Below, piece by piece: positions 7,883 to 16,298 of a stretch of DNA of 44,632 bases. Location: positions 1 to 44,632 of the forward strand of contig CAINUX010000165.1 of assembly GCA_903853895.1 (NCBI GenBank), given 5' to 3'. The stretch is from an uncultured beta proteobacterium. GTDB taxonomy: Bacteria; Pseudomonadota; Gammaproteobacteria; Burkholderiales; Burkholderiaceae_C. The position numbers and the translations under genes were made by a program. Position 1 is the stretch's first letter; each line of letters starts with the position of its first letter. A model generated the notes under the pieces. That model searched no databases. It was not told where the DNA came from and was given only the letters and a program-made list of their open reading frames with translations.

Positions 7883-8967
7883 GGGGCGGCGGCTGGCAGG
7901 CCAAAACGCATGCCAGCCTGCAGACCAAACCCGCGCACAAAGTCGGCGACCGCCAGCCGCTTGCCACCGGGACGCTGCAGTTCGGTCAAAGTTACTACTG
8001 AATGCATAGCAACAACATCAATACCGTCGAGGGCTACCGCCAAGATAGCCCCTGTGCTTTCGGGCACCGCCGCGGGCTCCCCAGCGCCGTCCTCGCCCGT
8101 ATCGGCAACCCGCGCGCCCCATACCTTGATGACTTCACCGTTCAGGGTGGCGGAAGCGCCCGGAAACGGATTGAATGCCCGCACCCGCCGCACAATTTGT
8201 TCTGCGCTCTGGTGCCAATCGATCGCAGCTTCGTGTTTCTCGATCTTATGGGCGTAGGTCACCCCGTCCTCGGGCTGGCGAATGGGCTTCAGGCGCCCCG
8301 CTGCCGCCAGATCCAGCGCCATCACAATCAGTTTTCCGCCCAGATCGGCCATGCGGTCGTGCAAGGTGCCGGTAGTGTCGGTCGCCACGATGGGCAGGCT
8401 GTGCATGAGCAGCATGTCGCCGGTGTCCAGCCCCGCATCCATCTGCATGATGGTGACGCCGGTCTCGGCATCGCCGGCTTCAATGGCCCTGTGAATGGGC
8501 GCTGCCCCACGCCAACGCGGCAGGAGCGAGCCGTGGATATTCAAACAGCCAAGCTTCGCTCGCTGCATGAGCGCCGCCGGGCCGCCCAAAGGCGCAAACT
8601 CCCCTTCGGGGGGCAGCGCACCACGCGCAGCGGGAAGCGTGGGGGCCATATCTTCCAAGACCCACTGCGGCAAAATCAGGCCATAGGCCGCCACCACCAT
8701 CACGTCTGCCTGTGCGTCGGCAATGGCTTGTCGTGCCTCGGCGGCGTCTTGCGGGTATTTGCCGTCGAGCCGCAGGCTGCGCGGCTGCGCTACGGGGATG
8801 CCATGGTCCAGCGCGAACTGTTTGACCGCGGAGGCGTGGAGCTTCATGCCCCGGCCCGCCGGGCGATCCGGTTGGGTCAGTACCAACGCAATGGTATGGC
8901 CGCTCGCGTACAAGCGCTCAAGCGCGACCCGGGCAAATTCAGGAGTCCCGGCAAAAATGATCCTCAC
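7879..8967 (-). CDS. fmt: methionyl-tRNA formyltransferase with an in-frame insertion
   Basis: Fmt formylates initiator Met-tRNA using 10-formyltetrahydrofolate. The protein opens [12 protein letters not shown], carries the catalytic Asn-His of [17 protein letters not shown] and the Asp of [10 protein letters not shown], and ends with the tRNA-binding domain containing [10 protein letters not shown] place the start at GTG 8967: it begins the conserved domain and has GGGAG 8 nt upstream, while the ATG at 9003 would add 12 non-conserved residues and overlap def. At 362 residues it is about 40 longer than usual. Most of the excess is an Ala/Pro/Gly-rich insert between VLED and LGCLNIHG (DNA 8560-8649), missing from E. 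coli Fmt. Near the C-terminus the frame also runs through a copy of the 47-bp repeat. Both frames stay open, so the enzyme is probably functional and, being essential, must be. Confidence 0.95.
   Translation of the reverse strand: MRIIFAGTPEFARVALERLYASGHTIALVLTQPDRPAGRGMKLHASAVKQFALDHGIPVAQPRSLRLDGKYPQDAAEARQAIADAQADVMVVAAYGLILPQWVLEDMAPTLPAARGALPPEGEFAPLGGPAALMQRAKLGCLNIHGSLLPRWRGAAPIHRAIEAGDAETGVTIMQMDAGLDTGDMLLMHSLPIVATDTTGTLHDRMADLGGKLIVMALDLAAAGRLKPIRQPEDGVTYAHKIEKHEAAIDWHQSAEQIVRRVRAFNPFPGASATLNGEVIKVWGARVADTGEDGAGEPAAVPESTGAILAVALDGIDVVAMHSVVTLTELQRPGGKRLAVADFVRGFGLQAGMRFGLPAAAP
7990..8036 (-). repeat. 47-bp TAGCCCTCG repeat, copy inside fmt
   Basis: Read on the minus strand this is TAGCCCTCG, 17 nt, GCTATGCATTCAGTAGTAAC. 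Spacing is identical to the intergenic copies, and it is especially close to the copy at 22952 (shared ATTGAT..TGTTGCTAT). Here it encodes part of the Fmt C-terminal domain, [19 protein letters not shown]. Confidence 0.6.
8560..8649 (-). repeat. GC-rich palindromic insertion encoded in fmt
   Basis: About 30 extra codons sit in a loop where other Fmt proteins go directly from VLxM to RLGC. The DNA contains CCCCCCGAAGGGG, a small hairpin, followed by a TTGGGCGGCCCGGCGG block, which resembles a GC-rich repeat common between genes in Comamonadaceae (from memory, not searched). The frame is kept. The boundaries are approximate. Confidence 0.6.
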
Positions 8968-8992
8968 TGCACGACTCCCGGTGGCCGGGTGC

Positions 8993-9499
8993 TCACTGGG
9001 CATCCTCGCGCTGGGCCTTGAGCATTTTCTTCTTGATTCGGTTGCGCTTCAGGGGCGACAGGTATTCCACAAATACCTTGCCCATCAAATGGTCCATTTC
9101 GTGCTGGATGCAAACCGCCAGCAATTCATCCGCTTCAATGGTGCGGGGTTGACCCGTCAGGTCCAGCGCGCGGACATGCACGGCGTCAAAACGCTCAACC
9201 CCGTCGTAGATGCCCGGCACGGACAGGCAGCCTTCTTCATTCAGATGGGTAGACGGGCTGGTCCAGACCAGCTCGGGGTTGATCAGCACCAAGGGTTCGT
9301 CTCGTTCCTCTGACACGTCGATCACAATGACCCGTTCATGGACATCCACCTGCGTGGCAGCCAGCCCGATACCTTTGGCGTCGTACATGGTTTCGATCAT
9401 GTTGGTAACCAACAGGTGGACACGTTCATCGACCGTGGCTACCGGCTTGGCAACTTTGTGTAACTTGGGGTCGGGATAGCAAAGAATGGGGAGTAGCAT
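8993..9499 (-). CDS. def: peptide deformylase
   Basis: The 168-residue iron/zinc metallohydrolase removes the N-formyl group from new proteins, completing the cycle begun by Fmt. All three active-site motifs are present: GIGLAATQV (43-51), EEGCLSVPG with metal ligand Cys91, and QHEMDHLMG with ligands His133 and His137 and catalytic Glu134. The length is normal. It is first in the leftward def-fmt-azlC-azlD run. With the fmt start at 8967 the two genes are 25 bp apart. The 141-bp divergent gap to the LysM gene holds the promoter region, including a GTGGC...GCCAC stem at 9515-9531 in the def leader. Confidence 0.97.
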   Translation of the reverse strand: MLLPILCYPDPKLHKVAKPVATVDERVHLLVTNMIETMYDAKGIGLAATQVDVHERVIVIDVSEERDEPLVLINPELVWTSPSTHLNEEGCLSVPGIYDGVERFDAVHVRALDLTGQPRTIEADELLAVCIQHEMDHLMGKVFVEYLSPLKRNRIKKKMLKAQREDAQ

Positions 9500-9603
9500 A
9501 GTAGTCTCTCAATTGTGGCTATTTTCGCCACTTTTGAACGATAGCGCACCCTCAGATGGCTAAAAACGTTGCCGAATCAAGGGCTTGAGCGCAAAATCGC
9601 GCG

Positions 9604-9618
9604 TAACTTATCAAGTTA
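9604..9618. promoter_or_regulatory. TAACTT-ATC-AAGTTA inverted repeat before the LysM gene
   Basis: A perfect 6-bp inverted repeat with a 3-bp centre lies 22 bp upstream of the LysM gene start, in the divergent def/LysM region. It could be an operator or a small leader hairpin. No regulator is recognised. Confidence 0.25.
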
Positions 9619-9640
9619 TTTCCTGGAAATACAGCACGCT

Positions 9641-10858
9641 ATGACGACACAACATATGGGCAAATCCACCGTGGCACTCGCCAAGCTGGCCGCGCTGGCC
9701 GCTGTGGCCAGTACTTTGGTGACCACTTCGGGATGGGCCCAGAACTTCCCGATCTCTGCAGCGCAGAAGCAGACGGCGAATGAAGTTGCGCAAAAGGGCG
9801 TGCCGCTCAGCGAGCTGGCGGCCAATGCGCCAGAGCGCTACACCATCAAATCCGGCGACACCCTGTGGGCGATCTCTCGCCTCTACCTGAAGAGCCCCTG
9901 GCGCTGGCCCGAACTGTGGGGCATGAATCTTGAAGACATCAAGAACCCGCACCGCATATACCCTGGCCAGGTTCTGGTCCTGGTCCGCAAGGACGGCTTT
10001 GCCAGCCTGCGTGTAGAAGGCGAACAAAGCGATCCCCCAACGGTGAAAGTGTCCCCGCGCACCCGCTACGAGATGTTGTCCGACGGCGCATTGCCGACTT
10101 TGCGGTCCAACATTATTGAAGCCTTCCTGGCGGAACCCATCATTGTCGACGAGGCTGGCCTGCAATCTGCCGCGCGTATCGTGGCCGCTCTGGAAAGCCG
10201 TGTTCTGATCACCCGAGGTGACCGTGCGTATGCACGCGGTCCCGAAGGCACGCCCCTTTTGGACGACCAGGGGAAGGACCAGCAGTTTCGCGTCTTCCGC
10301 AACGCAACTCCCTTGAAAGACCCGACCACCGGGGAAGTGCTGGGCTACGAAGCACAATACGTCGGCAAGGCCACACTGGTCCGCGGCGAGGGCAAAGGTG
10401 AGGTCGAGAACCGAGACGGTACACAGAGCGTAGCCGTTGTGCCTGCCACCATCGACATCGTTGGTGCGAAGGAAGAGATGCGCGTTGGTGACCGATTGTT
10501 GCCCGAGCCCCCCAGACAGTTGCAGACCTACACCCCTCGCGCGCCCGTTGGCAAAGTGGAAGGCCGGATTGTGTCTGTGTACGGCAACGCTGTCATCAAC
10601 GCGGGTCAAAACCAAGTTGTTGCGATCAACAAGGGAACGTCCGACGGCATGGAGCCCGGCATCGTGCTGGCTATTTTGAGCGACGGCGCACGGGTCGTTG
10701 ACAAATCTGACCCGAGCCGCCCTGTGATGAAGCTCCCGGACGAACGCAATGGACTATTGATGGTGTTTCGCACGTTCGAACGACTGTCGTATGCCTTGAT
10801 TCTAGAGATTACTGACGGTGTCCGGGTCGGCGACCGCTTGGTCAGCCCAAGACAATAG
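9641..10858 (+). CDS. exported LysM peptidoglycan-binding protein
   Basis: The 405-residue protein is predicted to be periplasmic. A signal peptide occupies residues 1-33 (basic start, hydrophobic AKLAALAAVASTLV, likely cleavage after GWA). One LysM domain spans about 66-115, opening RYTIKSGDTLWAISRLYL and closing RIYPGQVLVLV; such domains bind N-acetylglucosamine chains of peptidoglycan. The remaining 290 residues have no family I can name, but contain repeated beta-rich stretches and a GTSDGMEPG motif also seen in other envelope proteins. I chose ATG 9641 because the frame upstream to 9569 adds 24 residues before a normal signal peptide. It precedes dprA, and this LysM-dprA-smg order recurs in betaproteobacteria. 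Its exact role in the cell wall is unknown. Confidence 0.9.
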   Translation: MTTQHMGKSTVALAKLAALAAVASTLVTTSGWAQNFPISAAQKQTANEVAQKGVPLSELAANAPERYTIKSGDTLWAISRLYLKSPWRWPELWGMNLEDIKNPHRIYPGQVLVLVRKDGFASLRVEGEQSDPPTVKVSPRTRYEMLSDGALPTLRSNIIEAFLAEPIIVDEAGLQSAARIVAALESRVLITRGDRAYARGPEGTPLLDDQGKDQQFRVFRNATPLKDPTTGEVLGYEAQYVGKATLVRGEGKGEVENRDGTQSVAVVPATIDIVGAKEEMRVGDRLLPEPPRQLQTYTPRAPVGKVEGRIVSVYGNAVINAGQNQVVAINKGTSDGMEPGIVLAILSDGARVVDKSDPSRPVMKLPDERNGLLMVFRTFERLSYALILEITDGVRVGDRLVSPRQ

Positions 10859-10917
10859 AGTCCGCTGGCAAGTGCGTCGTTCTCGGCGGTTTGCCCGGCT
10901 GACAGGACTTTAGACTC

Positions 10918-12087
10918 ATGGATCGCGAAGAGCTGGCCGCGTGGTTGCGCCTGCAGTTGACGCCTGGAGTGGGCGACTCCACAGCTCGGCGCTTGCTCGC
11001 TGCATTCGGCTTGCCACACAACGTGTTTGCGGCTTCTTCGCTGGCGCTTGCCCATATAGCCACAGCTGCACAGTGTGCAGCATTGCAGCGGGAACCCGCA
11101 GATCTGCCGGCCCTTCTGGAAACAACCTGGCAGTGGTTACAGGCCAACGACGATCAGCACCGCGTGTTGACACTGGGTGATCCAACCTATCCTCAATCGC
11201 TATTGAATATGGAGGATCCACCCCTTCTGTTGTATGGCATGGGGACTGCTGCTGCATGGCATGAGGGCGGCTTGTCCACTTGTATGCCCCGCTGTGTTGC
11301 GGTGGTAGGCAGCCGCAATCCAACGCCGCAGGGGGCGGCAAACGCACGGCAGTTTTCCGAGGCTTTGGCGCGCGGCGGACTAACGGTTGTTTCCGGCTTG
11401 GCTTTGGGAGTGGATGGTGCAGCGCATGAAGGGGCATTGGCGGGGGCGATGGATGGTCAACTGGCAACCATTGCGGTGGTTGGCACAGGACTGGACCGCG
11501 TTTACCCCAAGCAGCATCTCGATCTGGCGCATCGGATTGCCCAGCGCGGTATTCTGCTCAGTGAGTATCCTCTGGGCACTCCGCCGCTTTCGTCAAATTT
11601 CCCCAAACGCAATCGGATCATTGCGGGACTGTCCCGGGGCACACTGGTAGTAGAAGCCGCACTCAAATCAGGCTCCCTGATCACCGCCAGACTGGCTTCC
11701 GAGCAGGGCAAAGACGTGTTTGCAATTCCTGGCTCTATCCATACCGCCCAGTCACGCGGATGCCACGCCTTGATCAAGCAGGGCGCCAAACTGGTGGAGA
11801 GTGCCCAGGATGTTCTTGAGGAACTGTTACCCGACAACTTCCCATCCGCTACTGGCGCAGCAATGGGGACCGGTGATGGGCGATCATCTGATGGTCTTTT
11901 TGATGCCGTAGATTCAGACGACCCGGTTTTGGACGCTCTTGGTTTTGATCCGGCGGGGCTGGACGCCCTGCAGGCCCGAACCGGCATGTCCACCGCCGAC
12001 TTACAGGCACGCCTGATGGAACTGGAGATCCATGGGCAAGTCGCGCGTTTACCGGGCGGTTTGTTCCAGCGCATGGGCCGTGCCTGA
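10918..12087 (+). CDS. dprA: DNA-processing protein DprA (Smf)
   Basis: DprA binds incoming single-stranded DNA during natural transformation and loads RecA on it. The 389-residue protein shows an N-terminal helix-hairpin region (LTPGVGDSTARRLL), the Rossmann-like DprA core with VVGSRNPTPQG (GSR at 131-133), SGLALGVDGAAHEGAL (159-174), VGTGLDRVYP, FPKRNRIIAGLSRG and SGSLITARLA, then a linker of about 40 residues and a C-terminal winged-helix domain (about 325-385). All core motifs are intact, so it should be functional, but no other competence gene lies in the window. The start has AGGA about 10 nt upstream. The gene follows the LysM gene after 59 bp. Confidence 0.96.
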   Translation: MDREELAAWLRLQLTPGVGDSTARRLLAAFGLPHNVFAASSLALAHIATAAQCAALQREPADLPALLETTWQWLQANDDQHRVLTLGDPTYPQSLLNMEDPPLLLYGMGTAAAWHEGGLSTCMPRCVAVVGSRNPTPQGAANARQFSEALARGGLTVVSGLALGVDGAAHEGALAGAMDGQLATIAVVGTGLDRVYPKQHLDLAHRIAQRGILLSEYPLGTPPLSSNFPKRNRIIAGLSRGTLVVEAALKSGSLITARLASEQGKDVFAIPGSIHTAQSRGCHALIKQGAKLVESAQDVLEELLPDNFPSATGAAMGTGDGRSSDGLFDAVDSDDPVLDALGFDPAGLDALQARTGMSTADLQARLMELEIHGQVARLPGGLFQRMGRA

Positions 12088-12170
12088 GGCCCCCGCACCC
12101 TTGATCAGTCGGCTAAACGAGAAATAGCAGGTAAATTCAGCCGGCTTCCAAATGGCGTGATCTTCTGCGC

Positions 12171-12176
12171 TATATT
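12171..12176 (+). promoter_or_regulatory. possible -10 hexamer for a leaderless smg transcript
   Basis: TATATT lies exactly 6 nt before the smg ATG, with GGGACC between. The GGGA is too close to the ATG to act as a normal ribosome-binding site. The geometry would place the transcription start at the start codon. The -35 region is not obvious. Confidence 0.35.
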
Positions 12177-12182
12177 GGGACC

Positions 12183-12680
12183 ATGTTTGAAGTGCTTGTC
12201 TTCGTTTACGAAAACTACTACGCTGGCGATAGTTGTCCCGAACCAGCACACCTGGAGCGAAAACTCAACGCCGTCGGATTTGAATCCGAGGAAATTGAAG
12301 ACGCCCTGGTCTGGCTAACCGGTCTCAACAATGCGGCACGCGGCTCTAAGGGCTTTGCAGGTACCTCACAGTTGGCCGCACCTGAACCTTGGTTGCGCGA
12401 ACCCTCTCTGACCAGCGTTCGCGTCTATCCTGTCGCCGAGCAGAACCATCTTGGGGTTGAATGCTTGGGATTCATCAGTTTTCTGGAGTCTGCCGGTGTC
12501 TTGCCGGCATCGATGCGCGAAGTCGTTATTGAGCGGGCCATGGCGGCCCCAGGATCGCCGGTTTCACTGGATGACCTCAAGATCATCATTCTGATGGTGT
12601 ACTGGAGCTTTGGCCAGGAACCCGATGCATTGGTTCTGGATGAACTCTGCGACGACACCAGTGATCGCGTGGCACATTAA
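12183..12680 (+). CDS. smg: Smg family protein (DUF494)
   Basis: The 165-residue protein begins MFEVLVFVYENYY, the signature of the Smg/DUF494 family, which is conserved beside dprA (and often topA) in proteobacteria. The middle is acidic and helical, and the C-terminal motif LKIIILMVYWSFGQEPDALVLDEL is also typical. The molecular function is unknown; no catalytic motif or membrane segment is seen. In many relatives topA follows, but here the next gene is the convergent DUF1631 protein, so the neighbourhood has been rearranged. A possible leaderless promoter precedes it. Confidence 0.93.
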   Translation: MFEVLVFVYENYYAGDSCPEPAHLERKLNAVGFESEEIEDALVWLTGLNNAARGSKGFAGTSQLAAPEPWLREPSLTSVRVYPVAEQNHLGVECLGFISFLESAGVLPASMREVVIERAMAAPGSPVSLDDLKIIILMVYWSFGQEPDALVLDELCDDTSDRVAH

Positions 12681-12703
12681 ATCGAGCCCCACGCTCCCTA
12701 CGC

Positions 12704-15319
12704 CTAAGCCATCAGGCGTTCAGGGTTCGCATCAATCTTGGATAGGGCATCGCGGGTCGCCCGAACCGTCAAGGTTTCTTCTTCTTGCGGCAACAGCAGC
12801 CCGGCCTGCAGGTAGGCAGCCAGTCGACCACCCTGGATAAGATAGCTCTTGCCGGAGCTCGACGCGAACAAATTCAAATGTTTGCGGTCACTGCGCCACG
12901 CAAATTGCACCTGGGTAATCTGGTTGTTGTGGTCCAAAGTAAACCACGACCCCAACTGCAATTCCTGCGCCCAGGCTACCATCGCGGCAGTCGGTTTGGA
13001 GCCGCCATTGCCCACCACTTCGATGGCCGAGGCGTCGATGCCCAGCATCATCTCGATGCTTTCAGCGTCCAGCGGCAAATCTCCCATACCGTCTTCACTG
13101 ACAAAGTCTTCCAGATTGCCCAAGCGTTGGGCCATGGCGTCAATTTTGGCTTGTGGTATTGCCTGTGTCTTGGACAGGAAAGCATCGGCCAGTGTGTCGC
13201 TGACGGTCTTGATATGTGCGTCTTGCTCGCTTGGTGCCATCGCCAGTAGCGTCATACCGGAACGCAAACGAAGTAACAGATTGGGCAAGTCCTGAATCAC
13301 ACGGGCTCGGTCCGCTCGATTGGGTTTGGCGCTGGCAGCCCACACCAAATCGGTTGCGGACTTCTTGAGGGTGAGGGTATCTTTGTGCTGAGGGCCTTTG
13401 CGTACAGCAGCGACTGCTAGTACCTCAGCCCAAACTTTGAACAAGAACTCCCGTATCTCATCGCGCACCGGCATGTCCTTGAGCATGTTGCGCATTTCAA
13501 TGGTGTACTGAATGGCCAGTGTCTCTTTTTGCTCCACCTGTTGCGCCACACTCACCACTTTTTGGGTTGCACCCTTTTCGGTCAGGTACTTGGAAAGGAA
13601 CTTCTGAAACTCTTCGTAAACTACTTGGTAGACCTTCTTGCCGGTCTCAGGATACTGCTCGATCACCTGCACAATGCGCTTGATTTCGAGCTCCATGGCA
13701 TTGCCCTGGATACCAGTGGAATCAAATCCCATCACGCATGAGCCCATCCGATCGATCAGCAATCGAGCAGGGTGCGTTGTAGTGCCCAAAAAGTCAGGAT
13801 CTTCTAGCGCCATGCGCAACACCGGCATTTGCAGACGTGCAAACCACACGCGAATACCGGGAGGAATACGGTCCTCCGCAAGAATGGCCTGGAACATCAA
13901 GGCAACAATTTCGATGGTCGCCTTCTCGCCCTTGGTCTCGGCCTTTTTCTTCAGTTCCGCCGTCTTCTCCCGCAAATCACCCGCAACGCGGGCAACCCCT
14001 GCAGGGCTATAGTCTTCATACAGAGTGCCGCCGCTTGCGTAACTCGATGCCTGTCCAGGCCGTGGCGGTGCCATCGCGGCCGCCAACGCCGGTGACGGAG
14101 CCTGGTGGTGTGCTGTACCAGTGAAATCGCCACCGGCATGATTGACAAACAAACGCCGTATCTGGCCAATGACCCCCTGCGCCCGACTACGCGCACGCGC
14201 CATGGGCGAATGAGCCGTCATCATGCGGGTTTCTTCAGACGCGGAATTGCCCTGCCCAATGTTGTTTTGCAAGCCGGAGGACTGTTTCCAGAATGGCGTG
14301 GGTGAGGACGTTGTAGGATTGGGGCCAGAAGGCCGCTCAATCTGTGCTCCGGGCTGCGAAGGCGCCTTTGCACCCCAGCCCAAACGCCCCCCAAAAAAAC
14401 CAGCACCCGCGCCCTGAGGCCCGGGCGCACCACCGGCTTCACTGTTGCCGGAACCGTCACGCGGCCCATTGCCGCCTTGCTGCGACGGCCCTTGGGCATA
14501 TCCACCGTGCGAAGGGTTGCCCTGCGGATAGCCGCCATGAGAATAGGCATCGCCGCCACCGGCTTGCCCCAAATCACCCGGCGCTGTATTCCGGCCTTCC
14601 GCAGGTTGCTGGGAAGCACCAGGCGGTGCAGGCGGCCTTGCACGAGGCGCTGCACTGCGCGGGGGGCTTTTGACCCGATCCTTGAGCTCAATCGTAGGCA
14701 TGACGCCCTTCTTGATTAGCACTTCGTTGGCACTGGCGTAGGCTGTCTTCAGACGCTCGATCAAAAGCTTTTGCACCACGTCATTGACCATAGCCCAGGA
14801 GTCCCCCGGCATACCTGAATTGGCCCATTGCTCGACCATCAACAGCACCAGCACTTCGGGACGGAACAGGTCGTTCAACGCCAACTCTTCTGTGCCTTCA
14901 AGGAACTGCATGCGCAAACGAAGGTCTTCGAGCTGGCTGTTCACTTTTTCCATCACGGCCATGACCATGCGGGAGGCCAATATCTTGTTTTCAACAACCT
15001 CGGTTCCTACCAGCTGCAAACCCATCACTTCAGGGTCGGCTGCTTTCTTCTTGTTCGGCGGGTCCAGGCATTCGCGCCAGACCTTCATCGTGCCCTCCAG
15101 CCAGATGGGCCGGCACTTCTTGTAAGCCATCCAGACGTCGCGACGATCCTGGCTTTCCCGTGCGTTGGACGGCGCATCCATCAAGGTGGTAATTTGGTCC
15201 AATACCGCGACGCCGATTTCGGACATGGCCTGTCCGGCCTCGGCCAGAAAGCGCTCGCGCAACGCCCGGGCAAACTGCTGCCTGGGGGTGAGACTGGAAT
15301 TACCGGGTGCTATGGCCAT
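12704..15319 (-). CDS. DUF1631 domain protein
   Basis: This is an 871-residue soluble protein of the DUF1631 family, found widely in beta- and gammaproteobacteria but without known function as far as I know. The N-terminal part (1-210) and C-terminal part (about 390-871) are helical and charged. Between them, residues about 215-385 form a low-complexity linker rich in Gly, Pro, Gln, Ser and Ala, probably disordered. The linker DNA includes a T7G6 run (minus strand, near 14390) encoding GFFGG. No signal peptide, membrane helix or catalytic motif is visible. It starts 14 bp after secF on the same strand and may be transcribed with the export genes, although a functional link is not evident. It is convergent with smg. 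Confidence 0.88.
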   Translation of the reverse strand: MAIAPGNSSLTPRQQFARALRERFLAEAGQAMSEIGVAVLDQITTLMDAPSNARESQDRRDVWMAYKKCRPIWLEGTMKVWRECLDPPNKKKAADPEVMGLQLVGTEVVENKILASRMVMAVMEKVNSQLEDLRLRMQFLEGTEELALNDLFRPEVLVLLMVEQWANSGMPGDSWAMVNDVVQKLLIERLKTAYASANEVLIKKGVMPTIELKDRVKSPPRSAAPRARPPAPPGASQQPAEGRNTAPGDLGQAGGGDAYSHGGYPQGNPSHGGYAQGPSQQGGNGPRDGSGNSEAGGAPGPQGAGAGFFGGRLGWGAKAPSQPGAQIERPSGPNPTTSSPTPFWKQSSGLQNNIGQGNSASEETRMMTAHSPMARARSRAQGVIGQIRRLFVNHAGGDFTGTAHHQAPSPALAAAMAPPRPGQASSYASGGTLYEDYSPAGVARVAGDLREKTAELKKKAETKGEKATIEIVALMFQAILAEDRIPPGIRVWFARLQMPVLRMALEDPDFLGTTTHPARLLIDRMGSCVMGFDSTGIQGNAMELEIKRIVQVIEQYPETGKKVYQVVYEEFQKFLSKYLTEKGATQKVVSVAQQVEQKETLAIQYTIEMRNMLKDMPVRDEIREFLFKVWAEVLAVAAVRKGPQHKDTLTLKKSATDLVWAASAKPNRADRARVIQDLPNLLLRLRSGMTLLAMAPSEQDAHIKTVSDTLADAFLSKTQAIPQAKIDAMAQRLGNLEDFVSEDGMGDLPLDAESIEMMLGIDASAIEVVGNGGSKPTAAMVAWAQELQLGSWFTLDHNNQITQVQFAWRSDRKHLNLFASSSGKSYLIQGGRLAAYLQAGLLLPQEEETLTVRATRDALSKIDANPERLMA

Positions 15320-15333
15320 AGATCAGGAGCCGT

Positions 15334-16287
15334 TTATACCGTCGCGCCCGCATTGGGGTCGGCAGGATCCCCTTCTTTCTTGATCGGCCCCTTGATCAAG
15401 TCTTCCCGCTGGATACCCAGCCACATCGCAATGGCTGCGGCCACAAACACCGAGGAGTAGATGCCAAACAAGATGCCAATAGTCAGGGCCAATGCAAAGT
15501 AGTGCAGTGTCGCCCCACCAAACAGCAACATGGACAGCACCATCAATTGCGTGCACCCGTGGGTGATGATGGTGCGGCTGATGGTGGACGTGATTGCGCT
15601 GTCGATGATTTGCTCGGTATTCATTTTGCGGAAACGCCGGAAATTCTCACGAATGCGGTCAAAAATCACCACCGATTCATTCACAGAATAACCGAGTACC
15701 GCCAGTACCGCGGCCAACACCGGCAAGGAAAATTCCCACTGAAAGAAAGCAAAAAAGCCCAGAATGATGATCACATCGTGCAGGTTGGCAATGATGGCGG
15801 CAACCGCGAACTTCCACTCGAAACGAATCGCCAAATACAGCATGATGCCCACGACCACACTGGCCAGGGCCTTGAGACCGTCGGCTGCCAATTCGTCTCC
15901 CACCTGGGGACCCACAAATTCGGTACGTTGCAGTTTGGCACTGGCATCACTGGCCTTGAGGGTCTCAAAAACGCGCTCGCTTTGCGCACCGGAGGTACTG
16001 CCTTTTTGCACCGGCATGCGAATGAGCACATCCCGGGAAGTGCCAAAGTTCTGCACCTGCACGTCATTGATGCCCAAGGCTGCAACCCTGGCGCGAATGG
16101 CATTGAGGTCAGCTGGCTGTGAGTAGCTCACCTCCATCAGGGTCCCGCCAGTGAACTCGACAGACAAATGCAAGCCACGCGAGAACAGGAAAAAGACGGC
16201 CGCGAGAAACGTAACCAGCGAAACCAGATTGAACACCAACGCATTCCGCATAAACGGAATGTCGCGGTGTATTTTGAAAAATTCCAT
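15334..16287 (-). CDS. secF: protein translocase subunit SecF
   Basis: SecF pairs with SecD in the inner membrane and uses the proton gradient to pull proteins out of the SecYEG channel. The 317-residue protein has an N-terminal helix (about 16-36), a periplasmic domain opening with VEFTGGTLMEV, and five further C-terminal helices. The fourth-helix region carries GYSVNESVVIFDRIREN, the conserved motif of the SecDF proton path, and TSTISRTIITHGCTQL follows. The length is normal. It starts 11 bp after secD. A DUF1631 gene follows 14 bp downstream. Confidence 0.97.
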   Translation of the reverse strand: MEFFKIHRDIPFMRNALVFNLVSLVTFLAAVFFLFSRGLHLSVEFTGGTLMEVSYSQPADLNAIRARVAALGINDVQVQNFGTSRDVLIRMPVQKGSTSGAQSERVFETLKASDASAKLQRTEFVGPQVGDELAADGLKALASVVVGIMLYLAIRFEWKFAVAAIIANLHDVIIILGFFAFFQWEFSLPVLAAVLAVLGYSVNESVVIFDRIRENFRRFRKMNTEQIIDSAITSTISRTIITHGCTQLMVLSMLLFGGATLHYFALALTIGILFGIYSSVFVAAAIAMWLGIQREDLIKGPIKKEGDPADPNAGATV

Positions 16288-16298
16288 GCCTAATCCCC

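Noticed and set aside
6771..7967. 398-codon frame running through azlC into azlD
   Set aside because: Only the last 120 codons are AzlD; the rest is azlC read in the wrong frame, so it is not a fusion protein.
14385..14400. T7G6 run in the DUF1631 linker as a slippage or frameshift site
   Set aside because: The frame is intact, the run is in low-complexity coding sequence, and no alternative frame of interest follows.
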